From Cytophagales bacterium (GTDB lineage: Bacteria; Bacteroidota; Bacteroidia; Cytophagales; Cyclobacteriaceae): a stretch of DNA of 64,000 nt. Of the stretch, positions 26,041-33,982 are shown piece by piece. The translations under genes and the position numbers were made by a program. Within the stretch, counting starts at the first letter, position 1. Each line of letters begins with the position of its first letter. The notes beneath the pieces are model-generated. The model was not told the origin of the DNA, made no database searches, and saw nothing but the letters and a program-made list of their open reading frames with translations. The stretch lies in the NCBI GenBank assembly GCA_022360015.1, contig JAKSDQ010000126.1, forward strand, positions 62,001 to 126,000, read 5' to 3'.

Positions 26041-28023
26041 TCAAAAAAGTATCTCATCGGCAGCATGATAGGATAGTCCAAAACCGAATGGGAATAGCGG
26101 ATTTTCAGAATCAAAGGGAACGTCTTCATGCTGCGCCTCCACTTCAGCCATGGCTGAAGGCAACTCAAATGGCAGTTTAGCGGTAGGATTAAACCTGCCG
26201 AAAACAATATCCAGGACGGCGTCATCATTGGCGCCAAATTCACCTAGTAAGCCAACCACACCGTCAGCAATTTCGGGAATAACGGCGGGTCTTTCGAGGT
26301 ACATACAAATAACAGTTGGCTTTTTGCGGGTTATTTCCAGTAGGCGGCTCAGCTCAGGTTCCTGGAAATCCAGGTAGCCCTGGTGAAGAAAAGTCTCCAT
26401 CATGCTCCCATCCCGGGGCTCCCAGGGAGTTTGCAATCGCAGGATCGCAAAGTCGGCATCATCCAGGCTGTCTACGACCTGAGCGTATTGACCCGCTATT
26501 TCCTTACTCATGTTTTCAATGTAAACCTTAATGTTTTTTGAGAGTGGGAGCATCATGCTACTATCGGGCTTCATTTGATTTTTTAGCAATACGATCGACT
26601 TCCGCTGCGCCTCTTTGCCTTTATCCATAAACTCCCGGTTACCTACGATTCTTTCAGCCGCATCTACATCCACATAGGGGTTGTCAAAAAGTCCCATTTG
26701 AAATTTAACCCTTAGCAGCCTTCTCACCGATTGATCGATACGCTCTTCTGAAATGCTGCCTGCTCGAACCAGTGCAATCAACTCCTCAACATTGCTGTTT
26801 CCGCCAAACTGGTCAATACCCGCATCAATAGCTTTTTTGATCCTTTCTTTCGGTGAAAGGTCATCCACCCCCCAACCCGGGCTTTCAAACATTTCAATGC
26901 CAAAAAAACCGAATCCTTCAATGATACCCCAATCAGAGCAAACCACGCCATTATACCCATATTCCTCTCTCAGTAAGTCATTGATGATTTCTTTATTAAA
27001 ACTCATACCCACATTTTCGCTTGTCTGATCTACAGGAACTCCATAGTAAGGCATAATCATGGCCGTTCCGGCGTCAAAAGCGGCTTTGAACGGGATTAGG
27101 TGGTAGTCAAAGTTATCGCCCGGATAAGCCTGATCCATGCCATACCGGAAGTGGGCGTCGAGGCCACCGGCCTGGGGACCACCACCCGGCCAGTGCTTGG
27201 TCATGCAAGCCACAGACTGAGGGCCAAGTTGTGATCCCTGGAATCCGTAGATATAGGCGGCTGTCATTTTTGCCGATAGCGACGCATCCTCACCAAAGGT
27301 GCCGTTGATTCTGGCCCACCTCGGCTCAGTAGCCAGGTCAGCCATAGGATGCAAAGCCGTACGGATGCCAACTGCCGCTAACTCCTCTGCCGCAATCCTT
27401 CCAAATTCCGCTATCAGCAGTGAATCATCCGTTGCCGCCAGTCCGATGGGTTCAGGCCATTCTGAAAAACCACCACCCAATAGATCATCCCCAATAAAAT
27501 TATTAATGCCATGTCTGGGATCCGAAGCAATCGTGATGGGAATCCCAAGCCTGTCTTGTTCGGCGATCTTCTGGATTTCGTTGTACCATTGTGCCAGATG
27601 TCTGGTGCCGGGTGTCCTGAAAAGGTTAAAGTGCCGCAGTTTTTTACGGATGATTAGATCATAGGTGGAAGCCATGTTAAATAGTGCAGGATTTGGTTTT
27701 CCGAGTATTTCCCCTTTGTTACCAATGCCAAGGGGTGGGTGCCACAGTAAACCCGCCTTTTCTTCCAGGGTCATTTGTGCAAGAAGGTCTTCCACCCGCT
27801 CTTCAACAGGTTTACGGAAGTCTTCGTATGGATCTAACCGGCCATTGCCATTCAGATCCCGCATTTCCTCATGCCCGGCTTTCAAAGTTTGTTTCTCTGC
27901 CAGGGAAGCCTTCGCCCTGGAATTAATGATTGCATACCTGGTCTCAAAACCTGCCCACAAAATTAAAAACAACGCAATGATGCCGCCCAGTGAGAAACCC
28001 AGGATTTTTAGTGTCTTTTTCAT
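26041..28023 (-). CDS. glycoside hydrolase family 3 protein
   Basis: About 660 residues from ATG 28023 (M-K-K-T-L-K-I-L), with an N-terminal membrane or export helix. GH3 features are R-V-E-D-L-L-A-Q-M-T-L-E-E-K, the K-H-W-P-G-G-G segment, and V-V-C-S-D-W with the nucleophile Asp. The second domain holds L-L-K-N, and the C-terminus ends in the F-P-F-G-F-G-L-S-Y motif. GH3 enzymes remove beta-linked glucose, GlcNAc or xylose from non-reducing ends. It is divergent from the NUDIX regulator, so regulation by that protein is likely. Confidence 0.93.
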   Translation of the reverse strand: MKKTLKILGFSLGGIIALFLILWAGFETRYAIINSRAKASLAEKQTLKAGHEEMRDLNGNGRLDPYEDFRKPVEERVEDLLAQMTLEEKAGLLWHPPLGIGNKGEILGKPNPALFNMASTYDLIIRKKLRHFNLFRTPGTRHLAQWYNEIQKIAEQDRLGIPITIASDPRHGINNFIGDDLLGGGFSEWPEPIGLAATDDSLLIAEFGRIAAEELAAVGIRTALHPMADLATEPRWARINGTFGEDASLSAKMTAAYIYGFQGSQLGPQSVACMTKHWPGGGPQAGGLDAHFRYGMDQAYPGDNFDYHLIPFKAAFDAGTAMIMPYYGVPVDQTSENVGMSFNKEIINDLLREEYGYNGVVCSDWGIIEGFGFFGIEMFESPGWGVDDLSPKERIKKAIDAGIDQFGGNSNVEELIALVRAGSISEERIDQSVRRLLRVKFQMGLFDNPYVDVDAAERIVGNREFMDKGKEAQRKSIVLLKNQMKPDSSMMLPLSKNIKVYIENMSKEIAGQYAQVVDSLDDADFAILRLQTPWEPRDGSMMETFLHQGYLDFQEPELSRLLEITRKKPTVICMYLERPAVIPEIADGVVGLLGEFGANDDAVLDIVFGRFNPTAKLPFELPSAMAEVEAQHEDVPFDSENPLFPFGFGLSYHAADEILF

Positions 28024-28038
28024 CACAAAGTTTTTTGT

Positions 28039-28078
28039 TATTTTCGACAATATAAGTATTTTTTCTATTTTGTCAAAA
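28039..28078. promoter_or_regulatory. candidate operator pair between GH3 and NUDIX regulator genes
   Basis: Near-palindrome TATTTTCGACAATA (28039-28052) and perfect palindrome TTTTGTCAAAA (28068-28078). TATTTTCGACAA and TATTTTGTCAAA also read as direct repeats 27 bp apart. They lie in the 77-bp gap between divergent starts, where one regulator could control both directions. Confidence 0.5.
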
Positions 28079-28100
28079 AGACACATTAGGATATTATTGG

Positions 28101-28865
28101 ATGATTGAAAAACAAATATCGGAGTACCTGAAAGATGCGGAGGAATTATATTTACCGGGAATATCCCTGGATGTAGTCATACTCGGCTACGCCGAAAATA
28201 CGATCAGGGTATTGCTTTTAAAACTTAAAGAGTTGGATTACTGGGCATTGCCAGGTGGATTCATTTGCAAAGATGAGGATGTGGATTCGGCAACTCACAG
28301 GATTGTCAAGGCCAGAACCGGTCTTAACAGGCTGTATTTTAATCAATTCCACCTGTTTGGAAAAACCGGAAGAAACACCAGTGTCCTGCTTGATTCGGAT
28401 CATACTTCAAAGCTTAGCTCCGAAGCGGTAAGATGGTTGAAGCGCAGGTTTCTTACGGTAGGTTACTTTGCACTGGTTAAAACTGACAAAGTGGTGCCAC
28501 AGCCGGATATTTTATCGGAAAGATGCGACTGGTTTCCCGTAGAACGGTTACCTGCCACTATTCTGGATCACACTGAGATCATCAGCACCGCCATCGAACA
28601 TGTGAGACGGCAGCTTAACTATTTTCCTGTGGGGCTTAATTTGCTTCCGGAAAAATTTACCATGTCGGAATTGCAAAAATTATATGAATGCATTTTGAAT
28701 GAGAAGATGGACAGGGGCAATTTTCAGCGGAAAATTCTTAAGCTGGATATTCTTGTACGCCAGGAAAAACTTAAAACCGGGGGTGCTCATAAGGCACCCT
28801 ACCTTTACCGGTTTGACGTTGACAAATACAGGCATAAAGTCAAACATGGCATTGGATTTATCTGA
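28101..28865 (+). CDS. NUDIX-domain transcriptional regulator (NrtR/AraR type)
   Basis: 254 residues. The N-terminal NUDIX fold is visible (S-L-D-V-V-I-L-G-Y, then W-A-L-P-G-G-F-I), but the catalytic NUDIX box (GX5EX7REUXEEXGU) is not intact: at D-S-A-T-H-R-I-V-K-A the expected Glu residues are missing. The C-terminal third is a winged helix (F-T-M-S-E-L-Q-K-L-Y-E, then N-F-Q-R-K-I-L-K) typical of NrtR/AraR regulators, in which the degenerate NUDIX domain binds a sugar or nucleotide-sugar ligand. It faces GH3/ThuA across a short gap and probably controls them. Confidence 0.88.
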   Translation: MIEKQISEYLKDAEELYLPGISLDVVILGYAENTIRVLLLKLKELDYWALPGGFICKDEDVDSATHRIVKARTGLNRLYFNQFHLFGKTGRNTSVLLDSDHTSKLSSEAVRWLKRRFLTVGYFALVKTDKVVPQPDILSERCDWFPVERLPATILDHTEIISTAIEHVRRQLNYFPVGLNLLPEKFTMSELQKLYECILNEKMDRGNFQRKILKLDILVRQEKLKTGGAHKAPYLYRFDVDKYRHKVKHGIGFI

Positions 28866-28963
28866 CCTGGTTGTAAACTTAAAAATTCCTTAACATTTTC
28901 AAGTTGCGGTTTTTAATTTCCTATTCGCTTAATTAGTGGCTAAAATTAACCCGCAAGAAAGCC

Positions 28964-29395
28964 ATGCCTTCATTTAACGAACGCATTGTGGGTACTAACT
29001 TTCCAAATGACCAGGTCACCTATAGCAATTCCGCAGCGACCATTTTAGGTGTCTCCGAAGGGTCTGGGTCTACACGTTCGGATTACAGGTTTAACTCTTT
29101 TTTTGGCCGGTTGAATTACAATTATAATTTGAAATATCTTTTGAGTTTTACATTCAGAAGATATGGTTCCAGCCGGTTTGGAGAGAACTTCCGGTATGGC
29201 AACTTCTGGGCGATAGGGGCAGGTTGGAATATTGCTAACGAGCCATTTATGGATAATTTGGATTGGCTCAGTTTAGGCAAACTACGTGTCAGCTATGGAA
29301 TTACGGGGAGCGACAATGTAGGTAATTTTCTCTACATAGGAGCCTGGGAAGGAATTTGGCATTCATTAAAATGGGCGCAGGTTTCAGCAAAGTAA
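28964..29395 (+). pseudogene. fragment of a SusC/RagA TonB-dependent receptor
   Basis: 143 codons whose product matches only the mid-barrel of SusC proteins: S-F-T-F-R-R-Y-G-S-S-R-F-G-E-N, W-A-I-G-A-G-W-N-I, L-R-V-S-Y-G-I-T-G-S-D-N-V-G-N-F and Y-I-G-A-W-E. The signal, plug and C-terminal barrel are absent, and homology ends after about residue 130. It is a relic of a deleted receptor gene. Short coding-like strings in another frame continue to about 29510. Confidence 0.85.
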
Positions 29396-29532
29396 AGGTA
29401 CTTACCGATCAAAATCTATAGCAATGAAGCCGGCATTGAAGCCAAAAGATTTTACCAAACAAAAATTAATTTCATCGTCGGCTTTTTAAGCTTTGTTTTT
29501 CTCCAGGTGCAGCTGCAATACCCAAAAAAATC

Positions 29533-29561
29533 AAATATGTTTTCATTTTGAAAACATATTT
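29533..29561 (+). promoter_or_regulatory. higBA operator: 12-bp perfect inverted repeat
   Basis: AAATATGTTTTC (29533-29544), loop ATTTT, then GAAAACATATTT (29550-29561), ending 21 bp before the higB start. It is the likely binding site of the HigA repressor. Confidence 0.7.
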
Positions 29562-29582
29562 AGTACATTCGCGTTGATATAT

Positions 29583-29879
29583 ATGAGAAATATTGTAGCA
29601 AAAAAAAAATTAAGAGAATTTTGGGAAAAGCATCCTGACAGTGAGGAAACTCTAAAAACCTGGTATAAGGTGGTAATGGCTGCACACTGGGAAAACAGTA
29701 ATAGTGCAAAAAGACAATATGGTAACGCAAGTATCGTTGGCAACAATCGAATTGTATTTAACATATGCGGAAACAAGTACAGATTAATAGTTAAGTTCAA
29801 CTATGAAATGCAATGGGGATGGATCCGTTTTATTGGGACCCATTCTGAGTATGACAAAACAGATGCATTAACGATATGA
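29583..29879 (+). CDS. higB: HigB family mRNA interferase toxin
   Basis: 98 residues from ATG 29583; the longer frame from 29493 would run through the operator and was rejected. Motifs of the HigB_toxin family are R-E-F-W-E-K-H-P-D-S-E, W-Y-K-V, A-S-I-V-G-N-N-R-I-V-F-N-I-C-G-N-K-Y-R and the closing G-T-H-S-E-Y-D-K. Such toxins cut mRNA on the ribosome. The gene precedes its antitoxin, the usual order for higBA, and overlaps it by four bases. Confidence 0.92.
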   Translation: MRNIVAKKKLREFWEKHPDSEETLKTWYKVVMAAHWENSNSAKRQYGNASIVGNNRIVFNICGNKYRLIVKFNYEMQWGWIRFIGTHSEYDKTDALTI

Positions 29880-30256
29880 ATATAGAAATTAAACCGATCA
29901 GGACAGAAAAGGATTACCGAGTGGCATTAGAAAAGCTGGAAGCTGTGTTCGATGCTCCTAAGGGTACTGCTGATAATGATTTGGCCGAGGTGCTTATTAC
30001 TCTAATCGATAAGTATGAATCAGAAAAATATCCAATCGAAGCCCCCGATCCTATTGAGGCAATAAAAATCAGGATGGCCGAAATGGATTTGCACCAGAAA
30101 GATCTAATGGATATGATTGGAACTAAAAGCCGCGGTACCATTTCCAATATTTTAAATAAAAGACGGCCATTGACACTTCCGGTCATAAGGATTTTAGGGC
30201 CCAAACTGGGTTTGTCATTTGATATATTGGTAAAAGACTACCGGCTTAACTATTAG
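29876..30256 (+). CDS. higA: HigA family antitoxin with helix-turn-helix
   Basis: 126 residues. The N-terminal half (about 1-65) is the toxin-binding helical region with K-D-Y-R-V-A-L-E-K-L-E-A-V-F. The C-terminal half is an Xre-type helix-turn-helix: A-E-M-D-L-H-Q-K-D-L, then R-G-T-I-S-N-I-L-N-K-R-R-P-L-T. HigA neutralises HigB and represses the operon, most likely through the inverted repeat at 29533-29561. The start overlaps the higB stop (ATGA). Confidence 0.92.
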   Translation: MNIEIKPIRTEKDYRVALEKLEAVFDAPKGTADNDLAEVLITLIDKYESEKYPIEAPDPIEAIKIRMAEMDLHQKDLMDMIGTKSRGTISNILNKRRPLTLPVIRILGPKLGLSFDILVKDYRLNY

Positions 30257-30262
30257 CGTCGC

Positions 30263-30386
30263 TCATTGTTGAAAACAAACAAAGAAAATTCTTGGTTTAG
30301 GCTCCTCATGGTCATGTAGGTAGAGATCGCCTATGGTACCTCGTATCAAGTAATTGGCACCTTCCGGTGAAATAGCCGGATTTTTC
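30263..30386 (-). pseudogene. possible remnant of a propeller-type protein
   Basis: A minus-strand frame with no start encodes P-A-I-S-P-E-G-A-N-Y-L-I and G-D-L-Y-L-H, reminiscent of PD40-type propeller blades, and ends with TGA at 30265-30263. It follows directly on the decarboxylase-like stop in another frame. Too short to assign firmly. Confidence 0.25.
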
Positions 30387-31103
30387 CTAATCCAATACAG
30401 GGAGGTAAACGCTCACCGCTCCGGCCTTCATATCAATCTGATCCAAATGCCCCATTTTACTTCTATCAGCATTGATAATATGGGCGTGAATAAAAGAATC
30501 ATGATGTGTGAATATACCGGCATGATTTTGTGAATAAAATCCCAGGATGTCTGTACGTTCTTCAGTGATGGGATAAAATACCTTCGATTTTTTATGAATT
30601 TCAGGGGAGTGTTCTTTTACCTTTAAATCTTTCCAGATTACGTGATATTTGGCCTTGTCGATCAATCCTGATATTTTAAAGGGAAAAGCGGTTTGTAAAT
30701 CCAATCCGTTGGATCTGGCCAGATTCTGAATCTCGTTTTGTAATCCTGCCAGATTGTTGATGTCACTTTCAAGACTGAACGCTTGCCAATTCTTCACATT
30801 GCAATAAACCAGAAAGGGTGCACCCACCGCATACGATGTTTTTACTTGATTCAGCCGCTGATTATCCACCTCAGAAACGTAAGATTCTCCATCTAGTACC
30901 AGCAATTCCCCTTGCAGGTTTTCAACCGGGCCCAGCGCAAACAGGTTGGCTTTGGCACTGATTGAGTCGAGGTAAATCGTAGCTTTTAACTTCCCTCCTT
31001 TTTTAACATGTTCTATGGCTCCTACGAATTTTACAATGGATTTTTCATCCTTGGCATAAGTAACAAACAGAATTACAGCTATCAGAAAAATTATTTTTTT
31101 CAA
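30387..31103 (-). CDS. secreted acetolactate decarboxylase-like protein
   Basis: 238 residues with a signal peptide (about 1-17). Alpha-acetolactate decarboxylase features are L-Q-G-E-L-L-V-L-D-G near residue 65 and a zinc site at His206, His208 and His219, with the same 2 and 11 residue spacing as in known enzymes. The enzyme converts acetolactate to acetoin. The position usually held by an active-site Arg (G-x-F-x-x-V-x-x-R) seems to hold His here, and the usual C-terminal tail is short. So the reaction may differ. No acetolactate synthase gene is near. Confidence 0.7.
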   Translation of the reverse strand: MKKIIFLIAVILFVTYAKDEKSIVKFVGAIEHVKKGGKLKATIYLDSISAKANLFALGPVENLQGELLVLDGESYVSEVDNQRLNQVKTSYAVGAPFLVYCNVKNWQAFSLESDINNLAGLQNEIQNLARSNGLDLQTAFPFKISGLIDKAKYHVIWKDLKVKEHSPEIHKKSKVFYPITEERTDILGFYSQNHAGIFTHHDSFIHAHIINADRSKMGHLDQIDMKAGAVSVYLPVLD

Positions 31104-31275
31104 GGGAAATTCTATTTACAGTTTGAAGGTTTCCTGATATTTTAACCCATTAACAAAGATAATGTTCCCGGATCTTTTCAAAGAAAAGTTGCTGTTTTTC
31201 TGGTACTATGTATACCACATGCAGCCCCTTTTGTGCCCATGCCTCCTGACAACCCTGATCACGTGAGCGCCATGT

Positions 31276-31429
31276 GGCTGTTGCACAACATTTTGGACAA
31301 ACTTCTCGGTGTCTTTGCGCCTTGGTGGTTAACCATTGTTCACCACGGAGGCACCAAGACACAAAGAGACACGGAGATTTTAGCAGAAGAAATGAGAGGG
31401 CAGGGACGTTATTGCGTTGTGCAGCATCC
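31276..31429. repeat. dispersed palindromic element, copy C with both outer arms
   Basis: The stem at 31303-31377 surrounds a GGTTAACCATTGTTCACC centre. Outer arms are CTGTTGCACAAC (31278-31289) on the left and GTTGTGCAGCATCC (31416-31429) on the right, reverse complements of each other with two mismatches over 14 bases. This gives the full extent of the element, about 154 bp. The remaining space to 31623 shows no gene. Confidence 0.85.
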
Positions 31430-31623
31430 ACGAGATGCTGGTGCTATGAGAATAAAATATTGATTATCAAATAGTAATGGCTTGTTACAGGAAGGCACAG
31501 TGATCAAAGGAATTGGCCTTGGCGTATTTTTATTTCAATGATATTATCGGCTTGGCAATAGCCTGAATTCTTTTTTTTGAGGTAATAACAGCAGTAGTTT
31601 CATCAATAACTTAACTGATTTTT

Positions 31624-33864
31624 ATGCGACGTAAGATTTTTCACCTGCTGTTTTTAACACATATTTTCTATCTATCCTGCAGCACACCTCATACTGAAAG
31701 TTTATCCAATCCACAACCGGTTTACAGGGATACCACCTACCTGCAGGATCTCAGTATTAAATTTTATAAGCAAAACGATGACCTCGAATTATCGAGAGTT
31801 TTTATGGACCGCAATGGTGTCATCCAGGTGATGTCATCGGAAGGATTGCTGAGAACACATGCAGGCCGGTTTCTCCATCCGGGAGAATTGATTGCAGACC
31901 GGACCTACCGTCCTATCACGGGCAAGGTGATAAAAAATATTTTGATATGCGAGGAACAATTTGTCTATCTGGATGACGAGGCTGTGTTGAGCAATGCCTG
32001 GGCGGGTAAACTGTTCGTCAAACATGGGTTGCGTGATGCCCGGCATTTTGCAGTGGGAAAAAGGTTTGACTTCCTGGTTAGCGATGGTCAATCATTGGAA
32101 TACCTCTCAGGCAATGAGGTCATATGGCGTCGTTCGATGTCCGGCGATGAGGTCCTAAATGTAAAGTGTGATTCGAATTCAGGAAATTTTTGGGTTTTGG
32201 GCTCAAAATCTTTATCCGTCTTCAGCCCTGAAGATAAAAATCTCAGACGGGTTTTTGAAGGGGCCGGTTTCACAGCATTTACCATAACAAATGGCCAGGT
32301 TGTTATTGGAACTGGAAATGGCTATCAGACGGTTGATAAAACCTCAGGCAAACCAACAGGCGAAACTTTCACCCGCCTTCCATGGACGGAAATCACCGCT
32401 GTTGAGGAAATAAACGGGAATCTCTGGTTTGGTTCCTCCAAAGGTGCATTTATGCTGAAGCCCGATGGAAATTTTGACTACTATTTTGGAGAAAGATGGC
32501 TGCCTGGAAATCAGGTCAAACATATATCCCCGGGAACAGACGGCTCGGTGCTGATCCTCACTGACCAAGGGCTGGGTAAAATCATTTTTGAAGAAATGAC
32601 TTTGCATGACAAAGCGATGTATTTTGAAAAGCAGGTAAGGGACAGGCATATCAGACATGGATTCAATTCCGGCCTGACAGCGATGGAAAAGGGAAATGTT
32701 AACTCCGGGCGCTTGAAAGATTCTGACAATGACGGGCTGTGGACTTCCATGTATCTGGCCGGCCAGGTGTTTCGGTACGCTGTGACCGGTTCGGCTAAGG
32801 CATTGCAAAACTGCAGGGAATCTCTGGACGCCATGGAAAGGCTGTACAGCATTAATCCTGTCCCTGGATTTCCTTCCAGGTCGTTTGAGCGCAGTGGGTA
32901 CATTGAAAGGCTGTCAGACCCTGAACGATGGCAACACTCCAGTGACCCTGAGTGGGACTGGAAGGCAACCACGAGTAGCGATGAGGCCATTGGACATTTT
33001 TTCGCGTTCGGTGTGATCGCCGATCTGATAGATGATGCGGAACTTAAGAACCGGGCTATAACACTGATCGATACCCTCGCCAATCATATTATCAGCCATG
33101 ATATGTACCTGGTTGATTATGATGGAAAACCTACCACCTGGGGCCGGTGGAATCCGGAATACGTTAATGCCAGACCGGTTATGGTAGGTGATCGCAAGCT
33201 CAATTCTTCCAATATCGTTGGAATGCTTCAGACCGCCTACCATTTCACAGGAAAAGAAAAATATAAGGAGCAAGCTTATGAGCTAATGGCAAAACATGGC
33301 TACCTTGAAAACCTCATGAGACCTATGAGTGAAATTGGGACTGCTCCGGATGATGCCGACGACTGGAGCAAAATGTTATCGGCTTCGTGGAATCATTCGG
33401 ATGACGAAATGTACTATGTGGGATATTGGGGGTTATACAATCACGCGTTTGATGATTCCCTGAAAAGCATGTATAAAGAAGCCATAATCGATCACTGGCA
33501 ATATGAACGCCCTGAAAAAGAAGGGCTGTGGAACATCATGACCGCCATGACGGGCACCCCCGAATTTGATCTTGAGGAAGCCATCTGGTATTTGAAAGAG
33601 CATCCAATGGACCTGATCGACTGGGCTATTGCAAACAGTCACAGAAAAGATATCGAATTCATGGAGTCAAACTTCCGCCGGCAAACCATCAAAGAGGTGC
33701 TTCCACCTGATGAAAGACCGGTTCAACGCCATAACGGAAACATGTTTAACCTGGACAGGTTACATAGCAATGGCCTTTCGGAGCATAGCGCCGGGGATAT
33801 TTGGTTATTGCCTTATTGGATGGGCAGGTATCTCGGTGTCATAAGTCCGCCTGTGGTGGATTAA
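31624..33864 (+). CDS. lipoprotein with Reg_prop-like propeller and helical-toroid domain
   Basis: 746 residues with a lipobox (L-S-C-S) near residue 19. The first 320 residues are short repeated strands with W-F-G-S-S-K-G-A-F and similar, like the beta-propeller of hybrid sensor kinases. From about residue 350 it is helical, starting D-N-D-G-L-W-T-S-M-Y-L-A, a possible calcium site. It contains T-S-S-D-E-A-I-G-H, G-R-W-N-P-E-Y and ends W-L-L-P-Y-W-M-G-R-Y-L, resembling alpha/alpha toroid glycan enzymes. It has no kinase or DNA-binding part. A paralogue of similar size lies convergent at 33983-36235. Confidence 0.7.
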   Translation: MRRKIFHLLFLTHIFYLSCSTPHTESLSNPQPVYRDTTYLQDLSIKFYKQNDDLELSRVFMDRNGVIQVMSSEGLLRTHAGRFLHPGELIADRTYRPITGKVIKNILICEEQFVYLDDEAVLSNAWAGKLFVKHGLRDARHFAVGKRFDFLVSDGQSLEYLSGNEVIWRRSMSGDEVLNVKCDSNSGNFWVLGSKSLSVFSPEDKNLRRVFEGAGFTAFTITNGQVVIGTGNGYQTVDKTSGKPTGETFTRLPWTEITAVEEINGNLWFGSSKGAFMLKPDGNFDYYFGERWLPGNQVKHISPGTDGSVLILTDQGLGKIIFEEMTLHDKAMYFEKQVRDRHIRHGFNSGLTAMEKGNVNSGRLKDSDNDGLWTSMYLAGQVFRYAVTGSAKALQNCRESLDAMERLYSINPVPGFPSRSFERSGYIERLSDPERWQHSSDPEWDWKATTSSDEAIGHFFAFGVIADLIDDAELKNRAITLIDTLANHIISHDMYLVDYDGKPTTWGRWNPEYVNARPVMVGDRKLNSSNIVGMLQTAYHFTGKEKYKEQAYELMAKHGYLENLMRPMSEIGTAPDDADDWSKMLSASWNHSDDEMYYVGYWGLYNHAFDDSLKSMYKEAIIDHWQYERPEKEGLWNIMTAMTGTPEFDLEEAIWYLKEHPMDLIDWAIANSHRKDIEFMESNFRRQTIKEVLPPDERPVQRHNGNMFNLDRLHSNGLSEHSAGDIWLLPYWMGRYLGVISPPVVD

Positions 33865-33917
33865 CTACAATTTAATGATATATCTTTCGGTAAAGTAGGT
33901 TATTTATTCTGCTTAAA

Positions 33918-33952
33918 TAGTCATAGTATGACTTCGAGTCATACTATGACTA
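33918..33952. repeat. AGTCAT-ended hairpin, copy 2 (16-bp perfect stem)
   Basis: AGTCATAGTATGACT, loop TCG, AGTCATACTATGACT, plus one further pair. It sits between two convergent genes and could terminate both. The 33-base core is identical to 61494-61526. Confidence 0.85.
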
Positions 33953-33982
33953 GATATGTCTATAGCCCATGACATTCATAAT

